Shown: positions 54,091-63,381, numbered from the stretch's first letter. The stretch: 64,000 nucleotides of DNA from Butyrivibrio sp. NC2007 (GCF_000421405.1 NZ_ATWY01000002.1:210311-274310), one strand, 5' to 3'. Notes: generated by a model from the sequence alone, not told the origin. Numbers and translations: made by a program.

Positions 54091-54151
54091 AAAAGACACT
54101 CTGTTTTAGTAATATTTACCTTTCGGAAACGTTTTCTAAAAACAGAGTGTC
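54091..54151 (-). terminator. Long hairpin terminator upstream of mglB, with cre-like loop
   Basis: GACACTCTGTTTT and AAAACAGAGTGTC form a perfect 13-pair stem with a 31-nt loop and a TTTTATT tail on the minus strand, ending the 54189-56566 operon. The loop (54124-54137) holds GGAAACGTTTTC, which fits a catabolite-response (cre) pattern at most positions and lies about 200 bp before mglB. Confidence 0.7.
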
Positions 54152-54188
54152 GTCATGTTGTATCATTGTATGATTTTATCAGTTTACT

Positions 54189-54575
54189 TTATTCAATTTC
54201 TGTGGTTCCATCATCGTAAGTTATAACCCAGTATCCCTTGCCTGTTCCGCAGTCCTCATGATACTCTTTGTCAACTATCACGTGCTCTGCTTCTGAAGGC
54301 TGGCCTTCTAAAGGTATGGAATCATTGTTTATATAAGTAATCTTATAATATGAGTCGGGCTTTACTTCCGGTTCTATGACCGCATTGTCAATATTTATAT
54401 CCTCTTGCACCTTGGGCACGTCAGTTACAGTGACTGTAGGTATGTCGTCATCTGCAACAAGACCTTCAAGCAAGTACCTGTATGCAGGTACTGCAGAGTA
54501 CAGCACTATGTTGAATATAAAGACGCATAATACTGTTCCTGCGAATATGCTCAAAAATGTAAGAATCCTTCTCAT
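54189..54575 (-). CDS. Unknown exported or membrane-anchored protein
   Basis: A 128-aa protein with one N-terminal hydrophobic segment (about 7-28) acting as signal or anchor. The rest is acidic and predicted mostly beta, with NNDSIPLEGQPSEAEHVIVD and a last stretch GYWVITYDDGTTEIE. I do not recognise it. GAGGAAAAG lies before the ATG at 54575, and the gene begins 12 nt after the transglutaminase-like gene, so it is probably cotranscribed with it. Confidence 0.65.
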   Translation of the reverse strand: MRRILTFLSIFAGTVLCVFIFNIVLYSAVPAYRYLLEGLVADDDIPTVTVTDVPKVQEDINIDNAVIEPEVKPDSYYKITYINNDSIPLEGQPSEAEHVIVDKEYHEDCGTGKGYWVITYDDGTTEIE

Positions 54576-54587
54576 ATCTTTTCCTCT

Positions 54588-55574
54588 TTAATAATTTACT
54601 TTGTAGCTTGCTTCCTTGATGATAGGTCCGGCAGGATAGCTATCATAGGTCTGCTTGTAGTATCCGCTTCCCTTTGCTCTTTGCATCTCCGCGTCGAAGA
54701 TGTACCAGTTGTTTCCAATCTTGACCTCAGTCCAGGCATGAGGTGTTCTGCCTCCAAGAGCTGATGTAACGCTTCCGGTGCAGACTCTTGCTTCATATCC
54801 AAGTCCCAGGGCTATATATGCAAAAGCTGATGCAAAGTTGTAGCAGTTGCCCTTTGAATTCAGCAGAATATCTGTCGCGTAGCTCTCAGTCCAGTCGCCC
54901 TCGGGTACTCCCAACTTTCTCTCATAGACAGATGCCTTTACGAAGTAGTCAAAGCATCTTTCAAGCTGCTTTTTCTGTGACATGTCACCGGTGGTGCTCA
55001 TTTCCACCACGGAGGCTACCAGCTTCATGATATCCGTCTCTGGATTTTTAAGTGTTCCGTCGGTGTCCTTCCACTTGATGCCGTATTCTGTATGGATAAA
55101 GTGAGGACCTGTTATCTCCCATTCCATCATGTTCTCGGATGCCTGGCTGTTAACCAATCCCCTTATCTGGGTCGTCAGATCTTTATCCAGTCCGTAGAGT
55201 GCATTTGATCCTATCCTAACCACCGTATCCGGAATCACAGCTCCCTTAAGCGCAGCCGGAAAACATATAAGCTCTGTCAGATCCTTGTTGTAGAGGCAGT
55301 CACTATAGGAGGTGTAGTATGGATTGTTTGTGCTTACCGTAATGGACCTCAAGTTATTGAGTCCCTTAAAGGCATTTGAAGAAATATCGACCACATCACT
55401 TCCTATATGAATGGTGGAAATCGATGTATTGCCTCTGAAAGTCGTATAGTCGATACTGGTTATAGTCACTGCCTTGGCGCTTACAGAAGGCACCATGGTA
55501 AATGCAAGAGCAAGTATCAGTACGCTGCACCATATCTTTATTCTTTTAAAAGACATTTCGGAAAAGAGTTTCAT
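54588..55574 (-). CDS. Secreted transglutaminase-like protein with BspA-type repeats
   Basis: A 328-aa exported protein: signal peptide (about 10-34), two or three BspA-like leucine-rich repeats (about 38-130; for example ISSNAFKGLNNLRSITV) and a transglutaminase-like core. The triad positions are Cys244 in KGNCYNFASAFAY, His279 in TPHAWTEV and Asp294 in WYIFDAEM, so a cysteine protease or amidase-like activity is possible. Its substrate is unknown; surface peptide processing is a guess. The ATG overlaps the stop of the upstream gene by one base (TGATG). Confidence 0.82.
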   Translation of the reverse strand: MKLFSEMSFKRIKIWCSVLILALAFTMVPSVSAKAVTITSIDYTTFRGNTSISTIHIGSDVVDISSNAFKGLNNLRSITVSTNNPYYTSYSDCLYNKDLTELICFPAALKGAVIPDTVVRIGSNALYGLDKDLTTQIRGLVNSQASENMMEWEITGPHFIHTEYGIKWKDTDGTLKNPETDIMKLVASVVEMSTTGDMSQKKQLERCFDYFVKASVYERKLGVPEGDWTESYATDILLNSKGNCYNFASAFAYIALGLGYEARVCTGSVTSALGGRTPHAWTEVKIGNNWYIFDAEMQRAKGSGYYKQTYDSYPAGPIIKEASYKVNY

Positions 55575-56566
55575 CAATCAACCTTCGGCTTCTTAATGGT
55601 TATAACGTCGCTTTCATTAGCATAGTTGTAATAGTTCTTTATATCCTTCTTGGTTCCGCCCTGGTTCGGGTGCTTTCCGTATCCGGCCCAGGAATTTATC
55701 GGATCCGCATATGCCTCGTGATTGTCGCATACGATCTGGCACCACTGATCATCCCACTTGTTAGCATTTACATGCACCCACTTAAGAGGAGGATCATCAT
55801 CCATTACAGCGTCCAGATAATCCAGGATAAGTCCCAGTGCTCTTGTGGATCCTGCGCAGGTATATTCCTGGCCGATGAAAACTCCGTAGGCTGTTCTGTA
55901 TATCTTGCTGTTTGAGCTCTTAACCTGGTCCTGTGTCAGCTCCACACCAAGGTCGCAATAAGCTCTGACAATTCCTGTCGCATATACGATCATCTTAATC
56001 TGATCGCCATCTTTGTAAGCGTCATGTTTTGGTTTAACGTGATCATACACATGCTGCGCAATCTGATAAGCAATATCTCTTGCTGCAACTTCCTGAGCTC
56101 TTGTCATTCCACCGTTGCTGTGCAGGTTTCCGGAAATTACAACCATTCCGTCCTGCTTTTTGCTGGTCTTCTGATAAGAAGGAACAACATACTCATAACT
56201 GCTGCTCTGAGGATAAGCCCCTAGAACGATCTGCTTGTCGGCAACACGTTTTTCTTTTATTCCAAACTCTACGTAGTGCTTGATAAGCAGATCCGGATTT
56301 GGACCAAAAGCATCACGCAGATCAGAGTAGTTTAAATAGTAATAAAGCGGATTATAGTAATAAGGAGCCCCCGAATAATCCACGCCATTGTACTTAGTTG
56401 TGCCCTTTTCCAGTGTTTTTCGTGTATCCTCGGAGAGCTTTATACCATCTCCCTGAGTATATCCGGCTGCCTGAGCTTTTATTGCATTAACCGGGAAAAG
56501 AACCAGTCCACAGATCATGGTAATTCCAAACACTGCGCAGACCACTCTCTTCAATGACAACCTCAT
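55574..56566 (-). CDS. Secreted transglutaminase-like protein with Lachnospiraceae surface repeat
   Basis: A 330-aa exported protein with a signal peptide (about 8-34). Residues 68-106 contain a motif common in clostridial surface proteins (YYYLNYSDLRDAFGPN, then LLIKHYVEFGIKEKR). The second half has a transglutaminase-like layout with Cys237 in GQEYTCAGSTRALG, His265 in KWVHVNAN and Asp288 in YADPI, less canonical than in the next gene. I use the ATG at 56566 behind GAGGTG; a longer frame would run through a terminator. It is the first gene of a three-gene operon. Confidence 0.75.
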   Translation of the reverse strand: MRLSLKRVVCAVFGITMICGLVLFPVNAIKAQAAGYTQGDGIKLSEDTRKTLEKGTTKYNGVDYSGAPYYYNPLYYYLNYSDLRDAFGPNPDLLIKHYVEFGIKEKRVADKQIVLGAYPQSSSYEYVVPSYQKTSKKQDGMVVISGNLHSNGGMTRAQEVAARDIAYQIAQHVYDHVKPKHDAYKDGDQIKMIVYATGIVRAYCDLGVELTQDQVKSSNSKIYRTAYGVFIGQEYTCAGSTRALGLILDYLDAVMDDDPPLKWVHVNANKWDDQWCQIVCDNHEAYADPINSWAGYGKHPNQGGTKKDIKNYYNYANESDVITIKKPKVD

Positions 56567-56611
56567 GAAAAGCACCTCACTTTCGACTGAACTTTGGGTA
56601 AAAAAGAGCAT

Positions 56612-56653
56612 AAAAAAAGCCAACAAGATTTTCATACATTAATCTTATCGGCT
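56612..56653 (-). terminator. Terminator of the 56674-58350 gene
   Basis: A 13-pair stem (AGCCGATAAGATT with AATCTTGTTGGCT, two wobbles) followed by T6 on the minus strand. Confidence 0.8.
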
Positions 56654-56673
56654 TATTTTATAAAATATTTATA

Positions 56674-58350
56674 CTAATTCGAATGTTTTCCGTTAATTAA
56701 AGTTAACGCTGCAAAAGCAAAACCTGATATCAGCACCAGTAGTCTGATATGATAGTCATCGGCAGTATCTGAAGTATCAGCTCTTCTTGCTCCCAGAACT
56801 CTTTGCGAAACAGTGCTGTTACCTGCTGCCTGAAGAGAGTCCATCACCACGTTTCCTGTGGTGGCTGTGAGTCCTGAATTCGTTCTTATGACTGAAATGA
56901 TTGATGTAGTCCCGGAAGCTGATGTATTCTCACTTCCACTAACCGTTGCAGATTCTCCGGTTCCCGGATCTACCAGTATCAGCTCACCGTTTACCTTTTT
57001 GATATTGTAGAGGTCATTAACAGGTTTGCCGTTTTCATCAACTATGATGACAGTGGTTATCTCGTTAACCGATTTTCCTACACCGGTCTGGCTTCCGTTA
57101 ATAACTACTTTTTCTATCCTGTGTCCCTCAAGGAGTGATCCTGAGGTAATGGTAAAACTGTCATCCGTAAGAGTCTGACCCTGGTTGTTTTTAACCGTAG
57201 TGCCTGCCTCAACTGTAATATCCCTGGCTTTTACATTTACCGTTCCTGTAACAGGAAGGACATTAAACTTGGCGGGAAGAATATTGCCGGCTGAATCCTT
57301 GATGATAAAATCAGCAGCACTCCTTAATGGGTGATCATCAGCGTCATAGAAAACAACTTCCTGTGAATCGCCGATATTTGTGACCTTGGCAAAGGCCTTA
57401 ACAACATTAACCCAGAAGTTCTGTCCACGGTAAGTAAACTCTGTGCCCTGTCCATTATCCGCATAGGATTTGGTTCCGATAAACTGACCATAGCACTCGT
57501 AGAGGTATCCGATAATGGGATTATCGCTCTCTTTGTCTTTTACCACAATCTCAAAACCACCAACGATATGCTCTTTGCCGTCAAAGACGATTTCCTTGCA
57601 CTCTTCCCCATTTTCAAGAAACAGTGCTCTGATCTCCAGCGTAACATCAGAAATAGGATCGGCTACTTCTACAGGTTTATCTTGATCTTTTGGATCTTCT
57701 GTTTCCTGTGGGTCTTTTGGATCCTGTGGATCTTCTGTTTCCTGTGGGTCTTTCGGATCCTGTGGATCTTCTAATTCCTGTGGATCATTTGGATCCTGTG
57801 GGTCTTCTGTTTCCGCAATAGTTCTTTCTCTTATTACACCGTCAACATGAATTGTGACGTCGGCATTAGGATAGCCGGTTGTAGCACTTTTAATGACATA
57901 CCAAACAACGTAGTGCTTAGTCTCATCAAATTCTCCAACCGCTTCCTTTATGTCTGCCGCCTGTGGGAGCCTGCTCAGCATCTGTGAAACCTCATTGGAT
58001 GCTGTGAATCCATCAGATAAAAGAGACTCCTCAGAGCCATCAACTGCATGAGCACTCTCAGAATAAGAAGTAGAAACTGCTCCGTCAACTCTGATAGCAG
58101 ATGAATACTGGGCTGCAGAGTAGTTACCGGGTTCTTCCGGTATATCAGCCCCGACTGCTGCTCCTCTTATAAAGAAGCACACATCAAGAGCTCTTTCGGT
58201 ATCCTCCATGATATCTGTCTGGATAAAGTCCTGATCGCTATTTAGTTCTTCAGCTCTGACACTGATTGACGTGCTACCGCTCCCCAGCACAGCACAAAAT
58301 ATCATCAGCGTCATCAGAATGCAAAGCGCATTCCTGACCCGGATTTTCAT
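56674..58350 (-). CDS. Exported surface protein with Pro-Asp-rich repeats
   Basis: A 558-aa protein with a signal peptide (about 7-30), an N-terminal domain (to about 175), a Pro/Asp/Glu/Gln-rich repeat segment, several beta domains, and a C-terminal hydrophobic stretch (LLVLISGFAFAALTLINGK) with little basic tail. No LPxTG is visible just before the anchor, though LGARRADTSDTADD resembles spacer sequence of wall proteins, so anchoring may be by the membrane. Function is unknown; a surface or adhesive role is inferred. I use the ATG at 58350. A promoter lies at 58377-58405. Confidence 0.75.
   Translation of the reverse strand: MKIRVRNALCILMTLMIFCAVLGSGSTSISVRAEELNSDQDFIQTDIMEDTERALDVCFFIRGAAVGADIPEEPGNYSAAQYSSAIRVDGAVSTSYSESAHAVDGSEESLLSDGFTASNEVSQMLSRLPQAADIKEAVGEFDETKHYVVWYVIKSATTGYPNADVTIHVDGVIRERTIAETEDPQDPNDPQELEDPQDPKDPQETEDPQDPKDPQETEDPKDQDKPVEVADPISDVTLEIRALFLENGEECKEIVFDGKEHIVGGFEIVVKDKESDNPIIGYLYECYGQFIGTKSYADNGQGTEFTYRGQNFWVNVVKAFAKVTNIGDSQEVVFYDADDHPLRSAADFIIKDSAGNILPAKFNVLPVTGTVNVKARDITVEAGTTVKNNQGQTLTDDSFTITSGSLLEGHRIEKVVINGSQTGVGKSVNEITTVIIVDENGKPVNDLYNIKKVNGELILVDPGTGESATVSGSENTSASGTTSIISVIRTNSGLTATTGNVVMDSLQAAGNSTVSQRVLGARRADTSDTADDYHIRLLVLISGFAFAALTLINGKHSN
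57677..57816. repeat. 36-bp coding tandem repeat
   Basis: About three and a half copies of a 36-bp unit encode PQDPKDPQETED-type repeats (variants PQDPNDPQELED). Copies differ by a few bases, mainly in third positions and one Asn/Lys change. Confidence 0.85.
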
Positions 58351-58376
58351 AACGAATGCAACTCCCAAAATTGATT

Positions 58377-58405
58377 TATATAAACATACTGAAATATCAT
58401 AGCAA
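58377..58405 (-). promoter_or_regulatory. Promoter of the repeat-containing surface protein
   Basis: TTGCTA (58400-58405) and TATATA (58377-58382) on the minus strand are 17 nt apart, about 27 nt upstream of the ATG. Confidence 0.5.
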
Positions 58406-58453
58406 ATATTCTATCATATCAGCTATCATATCTGCGTGTTTTTTTGTATGGAA

Positions 58454-59833
58454 TCAAAATATCCTCATGGCATCGGATATAGATGAAACACCGATTATCT
58501 CTACATCTTTGAAGGTACTTTTTAGCTTGGATTCAAGAGCTCTGGGTACAATGCAGGTCTTAAAGCCGAGTTTCCTTGCTTCTGACACTCTGGCTTCTGC
58601 CATGTTTACTGAACGCACTTCTCCTGATAATCCAACTTCACCGAAGGCAATCACATCTCCGCTTATGGGTTTGTTCTTAAAGCTTGAGATTAGTGCAAGG
58701 CAGATTCCAAGATCAAGCGAAGGCTCTGCTATTCTCATTCCTCCTGCAAGATTTACATAGGCATCCGATTCACCCATCTGAAGACCTACTCTCTTTTCAA
58801 GAACTGCCATTAAGAGATTAACTCTGTTGTAGTCTGTTCCGTTTGCCTGTCTCTTTGGAAATCCGAAATTGCTCCTGCAGACAAGGGCCTGAATCTCAAT
58901 AAGTATCGGTCTTGTTCCTTCGACAGAGCAGGTCACGATTGATCCGCTGGCATTTTCAGGTCTTCCATCCAGCATGAACTCTGAAGGATTGGTAACCTCC
59001 ACAAGGCCCTTCTCCTGCATCTCGAAGACTCCGATTTCGTTGGTGGAGCCAAAACGGTTTTTTACTGCCCTGAGAATCCTGTAGGATGCATGCCTGTCGC
59101 CCTCAAAGTAAAGAACAGTATCAACCATGTGTTCAAGAACTCTTGGTCCTGCAACCTGGCCTTCCTTGGTCACATGTCCCACGATGAATATTGAAATATT
59201 CATGCTCTTGGCAATGCGAAGCAGCACCGAGGTAGACTCCCTGACCTGAGAAACACTTCCCGGAGCTGATGAAACAGCCTCATTGTACATGGTCTGAATT
59301 GAATCGATGATGACAACCTTGGGTTTAGCCCTCGTAATAGCTTCCTCAATATTTCCAAGATTGGTCTCACACATGAATTTGAGTTTATCCGAGAACTCCC
59401 CTATTCTGTTGGCTCTTAGCTTGATCTGGCGAAGAGATTCCTCACCTGAAATATATAAAACGTCTTTATCATCAGATGAAATATTGCCTGCCACCTGCAA
59501 AAGGATAGTTGACTTACCAATTCCCGGATCGCCTCCCACAAGGATGAGCGAACCCTTAACAAGTCCTCCTCCGAGGACTCTGTTCAGCTCCCCTATGTGT
59601 GTGTCGTACCTCTCCTCGTCATTCATCTCAATGTCCGAAAGAGCCTTTGGAGCCTCATATGCTCCACTGCTGCCCGTCGAGGCACTTATCCCCTTGGCCG
59701 GCTTTGCAGCAGGCTTAACCGTCTCCTCAACAAATGTATTCCATTCCTTACACCCCGGGCACTGTCCCATCCATTTGGATGACTCATACCCGCAGCTCTG
59801 ACAGAAAAAAACTGATTTGATCTTTGTTGCCAT
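58454..59833 (-). CDS. radA: DNA repair protein RadA
   Basis: A 459-aa DnaB-like branch-migration helicase acting in homologous recombination. It has the N-terminal zinc ribbon CQSCGYESSKWMGQCPGC, Walker A GGDPGIGKST, the RadA signature KNRFGSTNEIGVFEM and the Lon-protease-like C-terminal domain (about 280-455). Length is normal for the family. AGGGAGG lies before the ATG. In many Firmicutes radA follows clpC, as here with one small gene and a terminator between. Confidence 0.97.
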   Translation of the reverse strand: MATKIKSVFFCQSCGYESSKWMGQCPGCKEWNTFVEETVKPAAKPAKGISASTGSSGAYEAPKALSDIEMNDEERYDTHIGELNRVLGGGLVKGSLILVGGDPGIGKSTILLQVAGNISSDDKDVLYISGEESLRQIKLRANRIGEFSDKLKFMCETNLGNIEEAITRAKPKVVIIDSIQTMYNEAVSSAPGSVSQVRESTSVLLRIAKSMNISIFIVGHVTKEGQVAGPRVLEHMVDTVLYFEGDRHASYRILRAVKNRFGSTNEIGVFEMQEKGLVEVTNPSEFMLDGRPENASGSIVTCSVEGTRPILIEIQALVCRSNFGFPKRQANGTDYNRVNLLMAVLEKRVGLQMGESDAYVNLAGGMRIAEPSLDLGICLALISSFKNKPISGDVIAFGEVGLSGEVRSVNMAEARVSEARKLGFKTCIVPRALESKLKSTFKDVEIIGVSSISDAMRIF

Positions 59834-59856
59834 TTAACCTCCCTTATACCCCTACA

Positions 59857-59892
59857 ATTAAAAAGAGCTTTCCTTATCAGGGAAAGCTCTTT
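59857..59892 (-). terminator. Terminator after the 136-aa gene
   Basis: AAAGAGCTTTCC and GGAAAGCTCTTT form a perfect 12-pair stem with a 7-nt loop and a TTAATT tail on the minus strand, separating the clpC transcript from radA. Confidence 0.82.
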
Positions 59893-59904
59893 GATAATAT
59901 TTTG

Positions 59905-60315
59905 TTATTTACAGACCTTGACCTCTACAGGGCCTTCGCCTGACAGTTCCACGCTGATGTTCAGCTTGCCGCCAAGATTGGTAGTCATCTTGCCGATGCT
60001 GTTTCCGCCAACAGATACACTGTACTCAGTGTTCTCCAAAAGTCCAAGTGTGATCTGTGCATCGCTGTCACCTTCTACACTGAACTCCACCCCGTTATCT
60101 GTCTCTTTGAAACCTGTGACAGCAGTTCCGGGAACTGACTCATAAACAAAGTTCTCATTACTCTCGAGCTTTGTGATATCCTTGTAGGTCTTTACCTTGA
60201 GGATATTACCGTTGTGCTCAAAATTCTCCAGCTTCTTCTTTTCCGGAAGCTTGTAATTGCCAAAGCTTACAGTGCCATCACTTTCAGCTTTGATCAACTG
60301 TTCTACGACAGCCAT
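59905..60315 (-). CDS. Conserved small protein between clpC and radA
   Basis: A 136-aa cytosolic protein with no signal peptide. It starts MAVVEQLIKAESDGTVSFGN and is predicted to be all-beta, with a C-terminal half rich in alternating strands (NTEYSVSVGGNSIGKMTTNL). Closely similar proteins are common in clostridia and are often labelled endosialidase, but nothing here supports sialidase activity. AGGAGGG lies 6 nt before the ATG at 60315. It follows clpC and ends in a terminator, so it is probably cotranscribed with clpC. Confidence 0.75.
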   Translation of the reverse strand: MAVVEQLIKAESDGTVSFGNYKLPEKKKLENFEHNGNILKVKTYKDITKLESNENFVYESVPGTAVTGFKETDNGVEFSVEGDSDAQITLGLLENTEYSVSVGGNSIGKMTTNLGGKLNISVELSGEGPVEVKVCK

Positions 60316-60404
60316 AGTAGCCCTCCTAAGCATGTTGCACTTTTAATAAGTAACCCATATATAAAGTATATCCTACTCCGACACATTATTAAATTAAATT
60401 TTTC

Positions 60405-62981
60405 TTATTTTTTGGCCGTCTTTTTTGTTGCCTTTTTGACCGGCTTTTTAGTGGTCACAGTGCTCTTTGTCTTGGATGTGCCCTTGCTCTTCGTGGTCTT
60501 GACGGACACCTTCTTGACAGAAGAACTCTTTCCGTCTTTTCCGACAAAGACAACCTTGTCATCCTTAAGAGTTACCGTAACATCCATACCTGCCTTGATG
60601 TTGCCCTTAAGAAGTTCTTCGGCCATTGCATCCTCAATGGTGGACTGGATAGCTCTTTTAAGAGGTCTTGCACCCATCTTGGCATCGGAATTCTTGGTAA
60701 CCAGGTACTTCTTAACTGCAGGTGAAATGGTAAGATTGATATCCATCTGAGCCTTGCATCTCTTGGAGAGATTCTGAGAAAGAAGTGTTACGATATCCAT
60801 CATCTCTTTCTCTGTAAGGGTATGGAATACCATGATCTCATCAATACGGTTGATGAACTCGGGTTTAAAGAGCTTTTTAACCTCTTCCATAACGCCGTTT
60901 TTCATGTCTTCGTAGTCTCTCTTGGCATCAGGTCCGGCGCCAAAACCGAGCTTCTTGGGATCAACGATCTTCTGAGCTCCCACATTGGAAGTCATGATAA
61001 GGATGGTATTTTTAAAGCTTACCTTTCTGCCCTTGGAATCTGTGATGTGTCCGTCATCAAGCACCTGAAGAAGGATATTGAAGATATCCGGATGAGCCTT
61101 CTCAATCTCATCAAACAGGATTACGGAATATGGATGGCGACGTACCTTCTCAGAGAGCTGGCCTCCATCATCAAATCCGACATATCCGGGCGGTGATCCG
61201 ATCATCTTGGATACCGAATGACCTTCCATGTACTCAGACATATCAACTCTTATAAGAGCATTCTCATCACCAAACATTGCCTCTGCAAGTGCCTTGGACA
61301 GCTCTGTCTTACCTACACCTGTAGGACCCAGGAAAAGAAATGATCCAATAGGTCTGTTTGGATCCTGAAGTCCAACTCTTCCTCTTCTGATAGCCTTGGA
61401 TACTGCCTTTACAGCATCCTCCTGACCGATAACTCTCTTGTGGAGTACAGACTCAAGTTTAAGGAGCTTCTCAGACTCTTTTTCTGCGATCTTCTTAACA
61501 GGGATTCTGGTCCATTCAGCCACAACCTCTGCAATGTCATTCTCATTAACGATGAAACCTGATGTGAGGTTCTTCCTCTTCTCTGCAGCTCTTACCTTCT
61601 GGAGCTTATTAAGGAGCTGGTTCTGCTGCTTGTTGTATAATCCGGCATTGGCAAAGTCGCCTGCCTTTAAGGCATTTTCTATGCTGATGTCGAGATCCCT
61701 GATCTTCTGCTCAAGGTCTTTTACCTTAGAGGAAACGCCCATGGTGCGCAGTCTTACGGCTGAAGCTGCTTCATCGATAAGGTCAATGGCCTTATCCGGA
61801 AGGTTTCTGTCATTGATATATCTCTCGGAGAGCTCAACTGCAGCCTTGATAGCTTCAGGAGTAATGGTAACTCTGTGGTGCTCCTCGTATTTGCTGACAA
61901 TTCCGTTAAGAATTGCTGTAGCTTCTTCCTTCGTAGGCTCATCCACATTTACAGGCTGGAATCTACGCTCTAAGGCAGCGTCCTTCTCCACATACTTGCG
62001 GTACTCAGTGATGGTTGTCGCACCGATCATCTGGATCTCGCCTCTGGCAAGAGACGGCTTAAGGATGTTGGAAGCATCGATGGCGCCCTCTGCGCCGCCG
62101 GCACCGATAAGAGTGTGCATCTCGTCTACAAAGAGGATGATATTGCCATCATCTGCAACTTCCTTAATGACCTTCTTGATTCTCTCCTCAAACTCACCTC
62201 TGTATTTGGAACCTGCGATCATACCTGAAAGATCCAGGGTTACAAGTCTCTTGTTCTGTACTGTAAGCGGAACATCGCCTGAAGCAATTCTCTGGGCAAG
62301 GCCCTCTACAACCGCAGTCTTACCTACACCCGGTTCACCGATAAGGCATGGATTGTTCTTGGTTCTTCTTGAGAGGATCTGGATTACTCTCTTAATCTCC
62401 CTTTCTCTTCCGATAACAGGATCGAGCTTACCTTCGGTGGCAAGTGCTGTCATGTCTCTGCTGTACTGAGCCAGGATTGATGCTTTCTTGCCGGTCTTCT
62501 GTGCAATTGCTTTCTTACCAAGATCCTCTTTTACAATATTGGGGTCCTCGCCCATGGCAGCAAGGGTCTCAGCATAAATCTTCTGAGCAGGTACGTTGAG
62601 AGTGCTGATAAGTCTTACAGCTACGTTCTCTCCCTCTTTGATAAGGGCAAGAAGAATATGCTCTGTTCCTGTCTTGTCTGCATGGAAACGCTCTGCCAGC
62701 TTGTGAGCCTCCTCAAGGACCTTCTCAGCTCTTGGTGAGAAGCCGTCCCTGTCAAGGGTCCTGACATTGCTATCGGGAACGATAAGGTCTCTTATCATGT
62801 CCATCATCCTGTTCTCATCGATACCGTTGTCGATAAGGATCCTGGATGCCACACATCCATCCTCTAAGATAAGTCCCATGAGGATGTGCTCTGTTCCCAC
62901 ATAATTAAGTTTAAGTGTCCTTGCTGTCTTCTTGGCCAGCTTAAGGACGTCATTGGCCATCGCCGTGAATTTAGATTCCAT
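60405..62981 (-). CDS. clpC: ClpC ATPase with lysine-rich tail
   Basis: An 858-aa AAA+ unfoldase that feeds ClpP and works with MecA-type adaptors. Order: Clp-N double repeat (1-145), D1 with Walker A GEPGVGKT (215-222), UVR-type middle region (KDLEQKIRDLDISIENALKA), D2 with GPTGVGKT (about 550) and the sensor-2 KMGARPLKRA. The last ~40 residues are an unusual Lys/Thr/Ser-rich extension ending KKATKKTAKK, beyond the usual end of ClpC. It follows a GntR gene by 16 nt rather than the usual ctsR-mcsA-mcsB. AAAGGA precedes the ATG. Confidence 0.95.
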   Translation of the reverse strand: MESKFTAMANDVLKLAKKTARTLKLNYVGTEHILMGLILEDGCVASRILIDNGIDENRMMDMIRDLIVPDSNVRTLDRDGFSPRAEKVLEEAHKLAERFHADKTGTEHILLALIKEGENVAVRLISTLNVPAQKIYAETLAAMGEDPNIVKEDLGKKAIAQKTGKKASILAQYSRDMTALATEGKLDPVIGREREIKRVIQILSRRTKNNPCLIGEPGVGKTAVVEGLAQRIASGDVPLTVQNKRLVTLDLSGMIAGSKYRGEFEERIKKVIKEVADDGNIILFVDEMHTLIGAGGAEGAIDASNILKPSLARGEIQMIGATTITEYRKYVEKDAALERRFQPVNVDEPTKEEATAILNGIVSKYEEHHRVTITPEAIKAAVELSERYINDRNLPDKAIDLIDEAASAVRLRTMGVSSKVKDLEQKIRDLDISIENALKAGDFANAGLYNKQQNQLLNKLQKVRAAEKRKNLTSGFIVNENDIAEVVAEWTRIPVKKIAEKESEKLLKLESVLHKRVIGQEDAVKAVSKAIRRGRVGLQDPNRPIGSFLFLGPTGVGKTELSKALAEAMFGDENALIRVDMSEYMEGHSVSKMIGSPPGYVGFDDGGQLSEKVRRHPYSVILFDEIEKAHPDIFNILLQVLDDGHITDSKGRKVSFKNTILIMTSNVGAQKIVDPKKLGFGAGPDAKRDYEDMKNGVMEEVKKLFKPEFINRIDEIMVFHTLTEKEMMDIVTLLSQNLSKRCKAQMDINLTISPAVKKYLVTKNSDAKMGARPLKRAIQSTIEDAMAEELLKGNIKAGMDVTVTLKDDKVVFVGKDGKSSSVKKVSVKTTKSKGTSKTKSTVTTKKPVKKATKKTAKK

Positions 62982-62997
62982 ATATTAATCCTTTCTG

Positions 62998-63381
62998 TTA
63001 AAGGTTTGTGTAAGCCTCGTAATTGTCATAGAGTTCATCTACCAGTGAATGGATATCATCCCTGCCTATTCCCTTACAAATAGCTCTGGCAAGTACTACT
63101 GCCAGCTCGCTCCTCGCTTCCTTAAGGGCCTTGAGCTTGTTGATATCAAGGGCGATTATCGCACCTCTCCTCCTGTCAATCTTCACAAATCCTTCCTGCT
63201 GAAGAATGGAGTATGCCTTGTTGACCGTATGCATGTTGATGCCTATGGTCTCTGCCAGCTGCCTTACACTGGGAAGCTGTTCTCCCTCCCTGAACTGAGA
63301 CGTGGCAATTCCCAATATGATCTGATTACAGAGCTGAACGTATATCGCCTCATCACTGTTAAAATCAATTTCTATGATCAT
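62998..63381 (-). CDS. GntR-family regulator (YtrA type)
   Basis: A 127-aa repressor with an N-terminal winged helix-turn-helix (LPSVRQLAETIGINMHTVNK, then AYSILQQEGFVKI) and a short C-terminal dimerisation region of about 40 residues, the layout of the YtrA subfamily. GAGG sits in TAAGGAGG, 8 nt before the ATG. It is the first gene of the clpC operon. A near-palindrome over its own promoter suggests autoregulation, and through the shared transcript it may control clpC. Confidence 0.88.
   Translation of the reverse strand: MIIEIDFNSDEAIYVQLCNQIILGIATSQFREGEQLPSVRQLAETIGINMHTVNKAYSILQQEGFVKIDRRRGAIIALDINKLKALKEARSELAVVLARAICKGIGRDDIHSLVDELYDNYEAYTNL

Noticed and set aside
56674..58350. LPxTG sorting signal in the repeat-containing surface protein
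   Set aside because: No LPxTG or close variant precedes the C-terminal hydrophobic stretch; LGARRADTSD is only a spacer-like sequence.
60405..62981. Lysine-rich ClpC tail as a frameshift artefact
   Set aside because: The frame stays open with a regular codon pattern and a normal stop; a frameshift would more likely give mixed composition. Kept as a real extension.
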